A stretch of 64,000 bases of DNA. It comes from Rhodamnia argentea. Its lineage: Eukaryota > Streptophyta > Magnoliopsida > Myrtales > Myrtaceae. Below, one piece after another: positions 35,408-47,947 of this stretch. Location: positions 4,154,001-4,218,000 of the forward strand of contig NC_063151.1 of NCBI RefSeq assembly GCF_020921035.1, read 5' to 3'. The first letter of the stretch is position 1; every line of letters begins with the position of its first letter. The notes beneath the pieces were generated by a model, which had not been told where the DNA came from, did not search any database, and worked only from the letters and a program-made list of their open reading frames with translations. The translations under genes were made by a program, and so were the position numbers.

Positions 35408-38400
35408 CTTTTTTCTTTCAGTCCAGACAAAATCGAAATCGCACTGAGCAGAAAAGCACCCCAGGAACAAGAAATCAGTTCAATCACTGCAACTGCCGTT
35501 ACGAGCTCATTTGATTAACGCTCATCCCAAGCAAAACTCTCGCCCCAAAAGCCGAAACAAGAGCACATTTTTCTTTTCAAGAACTCGTATTCTCCCCACA
35601 CTTTCCCTTCATCTTGTCAAGAGCCAAACGAGGGTCAATGGGAAAAAGGGGGAAGAGATGAAAAAAGGGAAAAAAAAAAAAACACGGGGTTCGCAGAATT
35701 CAACAGCTTCACAAGCAAAACACGAAAAAGCAGGAAAAGTACAAAGGAAGAGCAATACCTATCAAAACAGAGGAGCTCAGCCGAGCAATTATTTTAAGCC
35801 GCGAACGAAGAAGAAAACAGAAGGATGGTGGATTAGTTTTTAAAAAAAAAAAAAAAAGCCAGAGGACTGTGAGGAAGAGAAGCGAATGATGTAGAGATGA
35901 TGATGGCGATGATGTGGAAGGAGAGGAGGAACACTCAGGATATATGAGATACCCAGATACTATCTCTGGCTAGTTGTCGTAATTATCATTACGCTGCACT
36001 ACTATTATTACGATCTGGTGAGCAGTGATTTGACCAAGAAAAAAGAAAGAGTCGGGAGGAGCTAACGCGTAGCCCCAGCAATGGAAATCTCGTGGATAAT
36101 GGGGGAAGGTTTGATTTTGAACATAGACGTCGCGATCGCGCAAATGGGAAATCTCTTTCTCTCTCTCTCTTTCTTTAAACCGAAGGTGAGGCGGGTTTGA
36201 ACACTTCATTGGATCCAAACCTTGGCGTGGGAGGTGAGAGCTGCAACTGTTGACTTGTTCTCCGCGCGTTCAAAGAAAAGATCGAATCTTGAAAGCGAAA
36301 AACGAAAGCTTGACGCACACACCGCATCTCACACACAACCAAAGAAAGGACAAAAGAAAAAGGGAAAAAGACACAGAGAGAGAGAGAATATTTGTATTGG
36401 CGGGGGTTCGGGGGAAGACTCGCCTGCCTTGCCTCTGCCCGCCGTGTGAGGGGCGTTCTGGTTTTAATGTTAAAAGCGCGACGTCGCTCCGTCTGTCTGG
36501 TCTTTTCAAACTCCACCTGTTTATCAGTTTCTCCCTCTTGTCCCAAGCTTTGACTTTGATTTTAGCTTAAACTGGCGATTCTCCTCTCGCCACTTGTGTC
36601 CGGCATTGAATTCCCCCCCACTTTCCAGTTCTTTGGGTCGTTGGCTTTGAATTTTCACCCTCTTCTCAATCATCCCGAATAAGAACAAGTTTTGCTGGTA
36701 AGCTGGTGAGTAACTCTGGTTTCTTACAGAGAGCCTGGCCCTTTCGTTCATTTTCTGCGAGCAAAATGTCTCCACTTTCGTGCCGCGATAACATCAACGG
36801 AATGTTCGAAACGCCCCATTAATTTCGATCGGATATGATGCTAACAGTTCTTGTTTTGAAAAATATCGTCATGAATTCTTGATATTTATTTCATTTTTTC
36901 TCGAAGAATTGCATACCCGTGCTCTAAATCATAAAGGATCATACCAACAAGTTGAAACGAATGGACTACCACATAAGAGAAATGAACGCAATCATTATAG
37001 CATCGAGATGTGACAACTTCATTTCTCACGGCACTCCAAAATCCCATCACGATGGATCGTTACAAATTGATTTTACTAGAATCTTCGTAATCGCGGGAAA
37101 ATTGAAGTTGACTTCACAAATTGCGGTCGCAGGTCCCATGCTCTTCACGAGAATCCTTTTTTAACTTCTTCAATAATTTTTTTTTTTTTTACGTTTTCCT
37201 TTATTGTGGTCCCGCTGTCTTAAGGGAAGGACACTGGAAAAGAAGGCCCAATTCCAGAATCGACAGCTTTGTTGAATATTTTCGCTTTCTGCATTTGTTT
37301 TGTTTGGGCACAAAAGAGGAAAATCATTTTATATTTTGCGTGGGTGATTGAAAATTGGAGCGACACGCCATTCCAACGTAAGAACTCTCTGGTCGGTGCA
37401 ACGACAATCCGAAGCAAAAGGCATTTTGGGAGTTGAATGGTTCGTTCATCCGCCGCGTGCGAGTTCAGAAATTGCACGTGCCGCTTTGCCCAACTCTAAC
37501 ACCCAAAGTGACTTCAACTCCAAATGTTACACCTGCATGTCGGCCTTTGATTTGGTCAACCATTCCAGTTAGTCTCGATAATGAGATTGACCAAACTTTT
37601 ATCATGTTATTACGATAGGAGTTTCGTGGTAAAAAAAGCATTTCTTCTCATCTGACGTGATCAAGAGATAATGAGTGTGAAACTGAATTAAAGACGACGA
37701 AGATACGTCGTAACTGCAATTAATGAAAAGAAAAAGGGAGTTGTCTTACGTCCGCCCTATTTAGTGTTCTAGACAACTGTAAAAATTTTAAAGAAATCAT
37801 GCGAAAATGACTGGTGGGAGGGAGGGCTATGTTTAAGCTTCGACAAAACACGATCGAGATAAGTAGTGCAAAATATTTAAGAAGGACGGGGACGTGGAAA
37901 AGCCATCTTGACTTGTTCAAATGGATTGAAGAGAATATACTCTTCGAGGCAGAAGAAGCCAAACGTCGAGATTGACTTTGATCTTTCCATTGGAGAGACA
38001 TACATGTTACAATTGCAATTAGGCTTCCACATGTTTTCACGGCAATTCCCGTCACTTTCGCTTTTACTAAGATCGCGATCCCGCCTTTCCAACCAACGTC
38101 GGGGCTACACGACGGTGAATTTCGCTCGAGATTTCATTGCTTAAAGTACGAGAAAAATCACTTCCAACGTTCATACAATCGAAACATAGAAAAATTGAAG
38201 AAACGGAGCGAATGAAGACTTTGATTTGTGAACAAGCGCCGCTTTAATAATGAGAGGAAAAGATCACACGCAATCCCCGCGATGGGATTAACATAAGGAA
38301 GTTCAAGGTTGACTTTGATCAAGAAATAAAGAAACGAAATTACTCCAATTCTCTATTGGAATATATATAATAAAAATTGGAACCGTGTAACTATTTTCCA

Positions 38401-38689
38401 GTTTATTTCTCGCCAAATTCTTCTCTCTTTTTTTTCCTAACAAAGAAGGGTCAATGCGAATTTGTGCTTTGACCACACAAAAAGAAGAAGAAGATGAAGA
38501 AGTGCGAAATCATGCAAAAGCAATAGTTTTTTTTGCACCAGAAAAGACAATCTAGAAGCCCTCAGATCATGGCAAAAATGGAGAGCAAGAATATGCTAGT
38601 CGTCCCCCGGTAGTCAAATTGGCATTGTTTGACCCTAGGATGAACGAGGAAGTGAGAGAGAAAGGAAACAATTAGATAGGGCCAACTTC
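35408..38689. other. 5' region of the PSI-like gene and gene-free DNA
   Basis: Positions 35408-36200 are probably its 5' UTR and promoter (CT/GA-rich around 36150-36175, poly-A runs). Several overlapping frames at 36.2-36.6 kb are on opposite strands and low-complexity, so they are not called. Nothing is recognised in 36600-38689. Confidence 0.4.
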
Positions 38690-39120
38690 AAGTTAAGTTA
38701 CATCATAGGTATGTAGACCCATCAAAGCAGGTGAGTCAGGTCGAAAATGACCCTATCCAAATAGGCATATTTTCGTGCATTAACAATATAGTAACACGTA
38801 TACGACCCGACTAATATTCGTAGGACACTTACATATTTAACCAAATCTAGAAAAACCCATACCCAAACTAAGGTAAAGGGGCGGAGTGAACGAGCGTGAC
38901 ATCGAGTGAATGCGATGGAGAATAAACAGAGAGTTATAGAGACAAGTTGGGTCTAAGTAAGTTGTAAAGCTATTTATAACTTATTTTAACGCCTATATTA
39001 TGTTTAAATCCATTTATAAATCATTTATTGAATATAACCAACACGTAATGACTAGCCCGTTATATATAAGCTAAGAAATGGATTTATGGCCTCATTTTGA
39101 CATATCTATATTCATGTTTA
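38690..39120. repeat. Dispersed GACCC-rich repeat, family F5 (copy 1)
   Basis: Shares ordered motifs with 41755-42130 and 42170-42565: an outer GACCCRTCAAA, CACTTACATATTTAA, CATACCCAAACTAA, GAGTTATAGAGACAAG and GTCTAAGTAAGTTGTAAA. The far end reads TTTTGACA, a rough inverse of the start, so it may be a TIR element. Confidence 0.6.
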
Positions 39121-40199
39121 TTCGGAGCCTCCGAATGAGGTTGATTTCATACGGCAATAGATCAAATAATTGGGCCACCTGGCAATGATATTACGGAGAA
39201 AGAGAGTCAGTTTGTCGAGTTCAACCGAGAGGGATCAAGTGATTAGTATAATCAAGACGAGGAAGTACCATATCTGCATACATCCTTTCTTTGATACCGC
39301 CGATCGCAAATTGGACAGAGCCTCTATGATCTTGTGGATTGAACAGTACAATCCTTTAAAAAAAAAATTGTGGGTAGTTAGATTGGGGTGGGAATTTCGT
39401 GAGCAATTTCATGCGTGAATTGTGTCCATATTTCGTTCAAATTGATGGGTTTGGGTTGATCGGAGATATTTGACTTCGACGCTGGACGGGTCGGACCACC
39501 CGTCCGATCCATTACCTTAGGCCTTGGGGCTTAAACTGCGACTCGATTTCTCTAGATGGTGCTCCGACAACATTCAATGTGACTCTCGCTCTTATTAGAA
39601 AAAAGGTCGAAAAGAGAAAGAGAGCGAAGTAGGTTCTTGTCCGCGTAGGAATGATTGTGAAAGTTTGATTTATCAAGGGGTTTTGCCCTTCTTCAATGAC
39701 TAAAAGTGAAAGGATAGAAGAGCTCTTCTTCGTAGGAAATCTTGGCTATAAAAAAATTGAGTAGCCCCGTAGAGAGTTTATGTTCTCTCTCTCTCTCTCT
39801 TGGACCCTAACTTTAGTTATCAAACCCTCTTTGGGCTTCCTCCCCTTGTGTACAATTGCTTGATTTACCAATATAACTAGATTAATTAAACCGACCAATG
39901 CCACGGCAAACCGGTTTAACAATCACTGCACTATCAATCTTCTGGTCACATTAAAAATTTAATGTTTGTAGCTAGCTTAAGCGGTTTTCCATTTTTTGCA
40001 ACATTATAGTAGCACTCTATACATTTCAGCTCATCTGAATACATTTTCGCATTAAGATTTAGCTAGTTTTATTATGTGTTAAAACTAGATGAAAAATGAA
40101 AACGGAAAAGTTAAAATTAGATGCATCATATAATACGGAAAAATTTCAAATAAAATGGTGTATAAAGTGGTATATAAGTGACCATATAGTGTTAAAAAA
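39121..40199. other. Intergenic, nothing recognised
   Basis: AT-rich with a short CT run near 39785-39800. No supported gene. Confidence 0.4.
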
Positions 40200-40205
40200 A
40201 AAAAA

Positions 40206-40468
40206 CAAAGAAAAACATCGCCTCAAGGGCATTTTCGTCATTTAGTATTTTGATTCCTTTCTCTTTTCTTAAGTAAAAAAAAAATACACCTCGCGGGTTT
40301 TGGCAAGGGCTTGCTGGCCCTCTGGTCGGCAGGAGAGGCTAGTTCTGACCAGGGCCTGTTGGCCCTCACTGTTGCCGACCTTCTTTTTTTGAATTTTTTA
40401 AAATACAGAAAAAAAAGGAAAAAAGTCAAAAGAAAAAATGATGAAAATGCCGTTGAGGTCAAGTCATT
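40206..40468. repeat. TIR element, about 260 bp
   Basis: The left AAAACATCGCCTCAAGGGCA (continuing TTTTCGTCAT) is inverted at the right as ATGATGAAAATGCCGTTGAG. The core has GGCAAGGGCTTGCTGGCCCT words like those of F1 cores. Confidence 0.55.
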
Positions 40469-40835
40469 ATAATTCTTATTATTATATGTCAAAGTCATTG
40501 TTTGAAAAGGCTCTTATTTGAGAAAATAATATCTCAAACCCTTATTTAAGAATATTTGAGAAAATAAGGACACTTCGAATTCAATTTTGAAATTTTCCTT
40601 ATAATACTTTAAGAATACTTTATGAAAGAAATAAAAATAAAAAAACCCCAGACATATCGATTCTAGAGACTCACTATTTCCCTTCCCCTTCCACACTGCG
40701 AGGAAACCCTGCTTTCATCTCATTACGCAGATTTTTCATTTGATTGGGGAAAAAATGAAAGAAGAAGAGTAGACACGAAGAATAATTCAAAGATGTCTTC
40801 CTCGAACCATTTGAACACGCACGCTTGAAAAGCAA

Positions 40836-41267
40836 TCACGGTGACCCATCTCTTCTAACCATTTTCTCCAGGACATATAATCTTGGTGGAGGAAAACGAA
40901 TCGTCGGAAGCGATGGAGGTTGCATCAGTTGCGGTGTCCGTCTCGGACGACCATCGCCAGAAACATTTTCGAACCCAAAAAGCTCGTCATCAGATCCAAC
41001 AAAAGGCCCGTCAGTAGCAACATGACAACACTAATGAATACATAACAGAGGAACGACGATCCACGACTCGGATTGCTACAGATACCGCGGGAAAAAAGGG
41101 CCCCAGTCGGGAACTCAGGATTCAATCGAATTCTGGAAGAAACCGACGGAATAGGGATAGAGAGAATACCAAGAAGGGGGCTGCATCAGAGTCATGGAAG
41201 TGTGAGTTGAATCGACATCGTTGGCCTTCTTGCCAACTTCTTCACAGTTCGAACGAATCCTCGTCAT
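40836..41267 (-). CDS. Possible small two-exon gene, unrecognised
   Basis: A promoter-like TATATATA lies at about 41455-41465 (minus strand), followed by a CT-rich leader. Then an ATG at 41267 opens 32 codons (MTRIRSNCEEVGKKANDVDS onward) to a GT at 41169. After an acceptor at 41031, the stretch 41030-40836 has a protein-like 64-codon frame (TDGPFVGSDDELFGFENVSG, later IRFPPPRLYVLEKMVRRDG). The phases do not match if these two are joined directly, so either the intron is different or the gene is decayed. Confidence 0.25.
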
Positions 41268-41454
41268 TTGCAAGAAACCCCCCCAACTTGCGAGTATTAA
41301 ATTCGTTCCACAGCAGACATCATAATTGAGGAAAACACAACACAAACTAATTCATAACAAGAAGGAAGAGAGAGACAGAGAGCTGAGCTTAGAATAGTAT
41401 TTGACCGTGCTGAGGTTGCAGAGTGGACGGAGCTCTGGAACTGGGTACTGCGAC

Positions 41455-41465
41455 ATATATATAAA
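41455..41465 (-). promoter_or_regulatory. Possible TATA box
   Basis: ATTTATATATATGTCG on the minus strand, upstream of the doubtful gene at 40836-41267. A CT-rich stretch typical of a plant 5' UTR follows. Confidence 0.4.
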
Positions 41466-41754
41466 TGCGCGATAGGGTAGGAGAGACCTAGGGTTACACA
41501 GGCATAGACGGGCTTCGCAATGGGCTTCGAATCTAAGGCCCATGACTCTGGTTTTGCTTGGGCTCGTTACTGGCCTTGCTGCAATCGCGTTCGCATGTGG
41601 AAATTCGGATTTATGTGTCGTCGTGAAGTCCTCTCCTTCCGGTTAATCACACGAATGCTTCCAAAGACCGCCTTTGTGTTGCACTTGCTAACGGCCGGAT
41701 CAAAAAGATTTTTACAACCCTCAACGAACCCGTCTTGCTATTGTTACGTGTAAT

Positions 41755-42130
41755 ATAGATCCGTCAAACTGATGGATTGGGTCGGATTTGGGCCCAGATC
41801 ATAAATGGTTCAAATCAGACATACCCATTTAACCCATTTATGACTCATCTATTGCAACTTAACACATACCGTCCTAATCTATATTCCTAAAACACTTACA
41901 TATTTAATCAAATCTAATAAGATTCATACCCAAACTAAGTGTAGAATGCGGAGTGAGTGAGGGCGAGAAAAAATAAAGAGAGACATAGATGTGTGTTGGG
42001 TCCGACTAAGTCGTAAACACTCATATTTTGATTATACCCATTTGGATGTTATAAATAACTCATATAACAACTCAACCCATCATATTTGGGTTAAATGGGT
42101 TTATGGCATATTTTGACAAGTCCAGTGTAA
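41755..42130. repeat. Dispersed repeat, family F5 (copy 2)
   Basis: Same motif order as 38690-39120 (GATCCGTCAAA, CACTTACATATTTAATCAAA, CATACCCAAACTAAGTG, GTCCGACTAAGTCGTAAA), ending TTTTGACAAGTC. Confidence 0.6.
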
Positions 42131-42169
42131 TCTAGCCCTTATTTGAAAAACGAATTATTTTAGGTTGGG

Positions 42170-42565
42170 TTTGTTAGACCCGTCAAATGGGTGGGTCACA
42201 TTATGTCATAAATAACCCGATCCAAATAGATAGATTTAACCTATTTATGACCCATTCGTTGCAATGCAAATTTAATGACTCGTCTCTGAGTAAATTCATA
42301 TTTCAAAAACACTTTCATGTATAATCCATTTTAGGAAAAATGATATCCAAATTGATGTGAAAGTGAGGGAGAAATCGAGAGAGAACGAAGAGAGTGTTAT
42401 AGAGACGGATTTGGTCTAAGTAAGTTGTAAAAATATGTATGACTGATTTACGACAGGTTTTTGTCTAACTTCAACTATTGAATTTGATTAATCCATATAA
42501 TAACTCATTTTATGGATCAACGAATGAATTTATAACCTATCTTGACAAGTTTTAAGCACGCTTAA
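42170..42565. repeat. Dispersed repeat, family F5 (copy 3)
   Basis: Begins TTAGACCCGTCAAATGGGTG and ends near CTTGACAAGT. It contains GAGTGTTATAGAGACGGATT and GTCTAAGTAAGTTGTAAA. It is nearly adjacent to copy 2, in the same orientation. Confidence 0.6.
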
Positions 42566-43366
42566 CAAGTATCTCGAAAACATTTTTAAATCTCTTCTTG
42601 TGATGATGAATCCAAAATTGTAAAGGAAAATAGTGAACTCTCCTCATGTAAGCTAACGGTTTGTTTTGAAATTCCGGTCAACTCTCTCAAATTGATTAAG
42701 GTTTTCACCGCTCGAAAATCGCAGCCGTGATCGATGAAAATGTTGCTAGGGCTTAGGGTAGGACAGGAACTACCGCCGGAATTACCAATCTACCCCTCTT
42801 CTTAACTCTGCGGCGCTCGGGGGAGAAGTTTTGATAAGCGCCCCCACCCAACCCCACCCCTCTTTCAAAACGAGAAACGTGAAGCGCACGACGCGACAAG
42901 GCTGAAGCAGAAGGAGTGGAGGCTAAACACGGACTGGGCGCGTGGAGGCCACGCTCGACAGGGATCGCGTGAGTCAGCATGCGAAACATGGCCCTTCTGA
43001 CCGCTTCTTTGACAGGTTGGAATTCAGTTTCTGCTGACCCAGCAGCGACCCCTCTCTCTCTCTCTCTCTCTCTCTGCCCCCCGTGAACCAGAACTGGAGT
43101 TGCAAAAATTACATCTTTATCGACTCTACTTTTACTTAGCTGACAACAGAACGCTTTTAGTTTAATTATGGGAACGACATAATCGTTTCCTCTAAAATCG
43201 CAAAAATATTATAATGAAGAAGGGAATGGCAGGCGGCAGCCGTGAGCAGGAGAAGGAAACAATTTCTTTCCCTAATCCCACATTCTCTTTTCTTTACAAA
43301 TTCCAAATATCCCGCAATAATTAAAAAAATAAAAATAATAATAATAATCTAGCGCTCGCCCTCCTC
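42566..43366. other. Intergenic
   Basis: A moderately GC-rich stretch (42780-43000) shows no convincing gene. A CT microsatellite lies at 43052-43075. The sequence next to 43366 is the 3' flank of the minus-strand gene. Confidence 0.4.
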
Positions 43367-44576
43367 TCATCTAAGCTGGACACGTGGCTTGACAGCGGCG
43401 GTCGGATTCTTGGCTCTGTAGATCAGCTTCCTCCTCTGCCTCGCTTCAGCAGCAGCCCTCGCCCTGCTGCTCCACTCCTCGTCCAACGTCGTCCCGTCAA
43501 ACGGCGCCAACCCGATGTTCAGGTCGGGGATGTCCCGCCCTGGGCCCACCGGGTCCCGCGTCTCGCTCGTCTCCGGTACGCTCGCCGCCTCACCGGGAAT
43601 CGACGGTAGGTGGCGATCTGAGCCGGAGGGGAGAGACGCGGCCGTGGGCTCGGCCGATTGGCCCCCCAGAGTTAAACGCGTGCTCGGTTCTGGTCCTTGC
43701 TTGGCCTCTCCGGGTATTACCCGGATAATTAGCTGTAAAACACGAAGAGCAGGAAACAAAACAAAGGATTAGTAATAAAGACAAAAAAAAAAGGGGGGAA
43801 TTCGGGAGATAATGCCATTGACGCAGTACAGTACCTCTTCCTTCCTGGCTTTCAACATCGAATTCAAAGCCTTCACTTGGTCGCGATAACGCCTCACATT
43901 CTCCACCTCCTGCGCGTATTCAGCAAAGCGGACCAAATCAAACAAACAACGACGGGAGCGAGAGAGATGCTCAGTGATTGCTCCAGAAACAAAGAGGAGG
44001 CGTTAAAAACTACTAAAAAAAGGCACCTTTCTGAGAGCGTCGCCTTGCTCCTCCAACAACGGTAAGAGCTTCAACCATTCCTCTCTCTTCGGCACAACCC
44101 GGGGGGGGAAGAACGAATAAAACAGAACACCCACGTTAATCATCAAATCAGACTGACATTAAACGCTGAAGACGGCAGAGAAGAATGGAAGAAAGGACGC
44201 AATTTGAGCATACCCTTTTGGTGGATTTTCTCTTGGAGTGGGACTGCTTGGCCTTGTTGCCGTCAGATTCGCTGGGGGAGAAGGAGAGGGGCGTGTCGGG
44301 GCTCGCCGCGTGGACCTTTGGCGGGCCAACCCTGTCCTCGATCGCGGCGCGGGCGGGGCACTTCGGCGGCTGTGGCTGCGGAGGAGGAGACGGGCGTGCT
44401 GGGGAGGGGGGCGAAGAGCCGCCGCGGAGGGCCGATCTCCGCCGCTTGGCGCCCCAGCCCCGGGGGAAGCGATCGACGAAGAGCCACCGCAGCTCCAGCA
44501 AGATTTCGGCCACGCGATGCTCGTCCTCGGTGAAGGGGGAAGTGCAAGGAGATGGTTCGCAGCGCTCGATTCCCAT
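43367..44576 (-). CDS. Unrecognised plant protein with EAR-like motif and coiled coil
   Basis: Four exons, 44576-44214, 44086-44027, 43909-43835 and 43732-43367, give 287 aa. Residues 14-40 hold a conserved-looking helix (TEDEHRVAEILLELRWLFVD). Residues 42-120 are Pro/Ser/Lys-rich with basic runs (AKRRRS, SKRKSTKR) that could act as nuclear signals. Residues 121-166 form a charged helix (EEWLKLLPLLEEQGDALRK, then VRRYRDQVKALNSMLKARKE). The C-terminus has IPDLNIGLAPFD (234-245), an EAR/DLN-like repression motif, and a basic RQRRKLIYRAK. A nuclear transcriptional co-repressor role is inferred from these signals only. The 1.2 kb antisense frames here are GC-rich shadows. Confidence 0.8.
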
Positions 44577-44821
44577 GCTTCCGCCCGCTTTCCCGCTGCT
44601 TCTTCTACTGTTCTATGGGGATTTTCCTCTCTGCAGAAGACTCGTGCGCATGACAAAGAGCTGGCGCGCCGCTTAGGAGGGAGGGGAGAGGCAGAATTGT
44701 GAAGGGAAGGTCGGAAACGAGAAAGCATGGGAGACTGATTTTAGGCTTATAAGGGGAAATCCGGAGGAAGGATGTGGCTGGTGACACGTGTAGCCCGGAG
44801 AGAGATCGAGATAGTCTAGGG

Positions 44822-44829
44822 TTTATATG
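44822..44829 (-). promoter_or_regulatory. Possible TATA box of the EAR-like gene
   Basis: CATATAAAC on the minus strand, about 250 bp upstream of the ATG at 44576. Confidence 0.4.
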
Positions 44830-45295
44830 AGGAAACCGAGGACAGAGAGGGACCCCACAGTCACAGAAGAGGGTGTGGCTCGTACGATTTGCGGGAAAGG
44901 GTAAGAAGTAAGATGTAAGAACTAAGAACCCTCAAAGTGTCAACTTTGGAGAGGACGGGAAGATGTACTGAATGAATCCCCGTTAGTTTTACAGCATTAA
45001 ATAGCATTGATTTCAACTAAAAATTTCATGGTAATTTTTTCTTAATGAACTATATTTTCTTAAAGCATAATTAGTTTATATTTATTTGGTGATCCGAGGA
45101 AAGTGATTCCTTCCTTAACAGAAAGATAATTCCAATTTAATTTGTTGTTTGCGGCGTATGAAAAACGTTTTCTGTGAATAGATCCAAATGCCAAAAAGTC
45201 GAAAAATAATTTCTCGAAAATAACTTCCCTTCAAAGAAGCGAACCACTAATACACAATAGAATGTGTTCGATTTGCAGGAAATAGTGATTAAGCG

Positions 45296-45973
45296 TGCGT
45301 TTGTTTAACTGAAAGTGCTTTTTAGGAATTGATTTTTTAGACTTTCATCCTTTTTTTTTTTTTGCAAAAAATGATTCAGTCAACGAAAAATTCATGCATA
45401 AAATTAGAAAAGTGAATTCCTCAATTTGAGGAGATGAAAACATTTTATGGAATTGCTCATATCTAATTTTTAATATTTTTGTTTGTTCATTTTTTTATCT
45501 TTTTTTTTCTTCATCTCGTCGGTGGCGGCCCTCGGCGATAGCTAACAATAGGCCAAGCGAGGTCGAGTCTTGCTGGGATTTGGCGAGCTCGAGCTTCGCC
45601 GGTCTAGCGGTTGGCGAGCTCGAGCTCACCGGATATACGTGAGGCTCGACCTCGTCGACCGCTTGGCGAGCTCGACCTCTTGTGGCTGGTTGTTAAGGCA
45701 TGGTGATCGGCGGAGGAAGAAAAAAAAATAAAAAAAGAAGAAAATAAAAAATATATAGTTCAATATAATAAAAAATAAAAATTATTTAAAAAATTAATTT
45801 TTTTTCATTTAATAAAGTCATGATATTGAAATTATTTTGCAAATTAGAACGAAACATTAAAAAAAAAAGGTTTTCGATAATCATGCAATAAAGGAAAAAA
45901 ATCGTTTTTCTAAAAAAAATGATTTTTATAAATCACTTCCCTTTTTCGTGGAGTTTTTTCCCAACCAAACGCA
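45296..45973. repeat. TIR transposon (hAT-MITE-like) with GC-rich core
   Basis: Begins GTGCGTTTGTTTAACTGAAA and ends with the inverse of ATGCGTTTGGTTGGGAAAAA. Long AT-rich arms flank a core (45520-45690) with repeated GGCGAGCTCGAGCTC words. No coding. No clear 8-bp duplication. Confidence 0.55.
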
Positions 45974-46739
45974 TCATGAATCGTGCTGGCAATTTTCACG
46001 TGTGATAAGTTTGCGGACTGAACATGACACACATACTCTCACCAATTCATATATAGAGGTTGTGAAAAAAGTCGGGCGATTTTATCTATAAAACTCTACA
46101 CGATTCGAAATTTATCTATCGGGTAACACAAGACTCGAGTTCCGTTGATTGTTTACAAAATCGTTATCGCTCTTTTTTTTTTTTTATAAGAAAACTTAGG
46201 ATTATTTAGATGTTTTCATAAACCCTAAAAACACGAAAACCGATAATGATCTACCTTTTCTTGTTTCTCGTTTTAGGATTCTTGCATCTTAGATTATTCT
46301 GATCTTATATTATGTGGCTTCTGGAGCGTTTTATTTGTAAATAAATAGCTGTAATCTCATAGCAAGCTGATAAGTTTGAGGGGATCTATTTATTATGGGT
46401 TTCGGACGGGTTGCAGGTTTCTGGACCACTCTGATAAGCTAGGTTTTCAAGCTCTCGTGTCAAAAATCCGAATTTGACAATAATAATCAAGATTCAAGAG
46501 CCGTCGAGACGGGTTTGGATGTGACCCGACCCGCCCGACTTGACGTGTTTCGTTGCACTTGTTATACTTTGGGCCATGAAAAGTTGGAGACATGATTAGG
46601 CTAGGTTGGGCCTTAGCACATGGCCCGTTTCGTTAAGAAAGTCCGTCGAAATTGTCTACATCCCAGTGTCAGCCAAGGCCAACACGATTCATTCTCAGAC
46701 AATTGTAGCTTTCGCTGTCTTGTCTACTGATGGAGATGA
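45974..46739. other. Intergenic, nothing recognised
   Basis: AT-rich, with a GACCCGACCCGCCCG stretch near 46520. No gene. Confidence 0.4.
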
Positions 46740-47398
46740 GGGGGCTTAGGCTGCGCTTGATTAAGCTTTTTCAAGGTCTAACTACAAGTCCATTGGGGAA
46801 AAAAAAATTGGGGTGTTTGGCAATTTTTTTAGGGCCCATTTGGCCGAATTTCGGCCTTGGCAAAGATGAAAGTCTGGACTTTCGCTATTTGCGGAAGTTT
46901 ACTCTTAAGGTTACATATTTTTTCTTTTCTTTCTTTCAAAACTACCCTCACAAAGTTTTCATTTTTTGATTTTGCACTCGTTATTACTGTTCATCTGTTC
47001 TGCGAGAGGGCTGCTGGCGAGGCACCAGGCGACCCTTGCCCTTGCCGTGTCCATGTAGGTGGCTCTTGCCCGGGTCGCGTGAACCTCTCGAGGCCCGCCC
47101 GTGATTGTGCAACCTTAGACGATAGCTGCCGATGCCAGATTTGGCTCATTGGAGGTCTCAGCCCTGCATAGGAGCCAGCAAAAGGTTTGAGTACTTTTTT
47201 TTTAAGTAAAAATGAAAAGAACAAAAAGTAGCCAAAATCATTTGCAAGTAAGAATTTTACTGAGCGCTATTTAACTCAAAGCTTTTTTACAAAGGACTTT
47301 TCACCAAACGCAGTTTGCATTTTGGAAAATTCTTTTAGCCCAAAGGCCTTAATATTTTCTCAAAGACTTTTTCCCCAGAGCCGAACCACACGCACTTA
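46740..47398. repeat. TIR-like element with GC-rich core
   Basis: The left GGCTGCGCTTGATTAAGC and right end (inverse AAGTGCGTGTGGTTCGGCTC) are roughly inverted. Inner words such as TTGGGG/CCCCAA and GGGCCCATTTGG/CCAAAGGCC also pair. The core (47000-47170) is GC-rich. The borders are estimates. Confidence 0.4.
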
Positions 47399-47947
47399 AT
47401 CTGATTCATCACGAAAAAGATTTGTGCTTAATATGGTCCTCCTGGGTCATCTAACATCATATACACACTTTAATTATTCCGAAAAAACTAGACCAACTCA
47501 ATTTAGTTTGTGAGAATGATTTACTTGGTGAAAGTCGATCTGCCATTGGTTTCTTACAATATAATCCGATCGTTTGAAGGGTCACTCATGATTCGAGGGT
47601 AGGGTATAAAGTTCAAATATGTCATCTAATCCTATGTATATCTTGTAAGCTTCGAATATAATTCCTACATTTTTCCTCCTGATTTATACATCTTGAAAAT
47701 CACTAATATAGAGAGAACTTTTCTCCCATACATGTATATAGATAGTGTATCTAAAGAAGAGAGAATGAGGGCAAAGGTTGCGCGCCCTTTGCTTCAACTA
47801 TCCATACGATATTATTAACGAGTGCTTTTAGGACATTGGTTGAGCATTCTCTTGTCATAAAGTGTACCGATTTTTTCAAAGTATCTACAACACAACTTAA
47901 GAAAAGCAGCGAATTTTGTAGTTATTTTATTTCATAATAAATATGTA

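Noticed and set aside
36222-36570. Several overlapping frames on both strands
   Set aside because: Low-complexity Lys/Arg/Ser-rich translations of a purine-rich stretch. No splice context or family match.
42753-42989. A 78-codon minus frame
   Set aside because: It lies in a modestly GC-rich spacer. No resemblance to known proteins and no splice or promoter signals.
44185-44702. Long plus-strand frames of 109-163 codons
   Set aside because: Antisense shadows of the GC-rich first exon of the minus-strand EAR-like gene. They are not protein-like.
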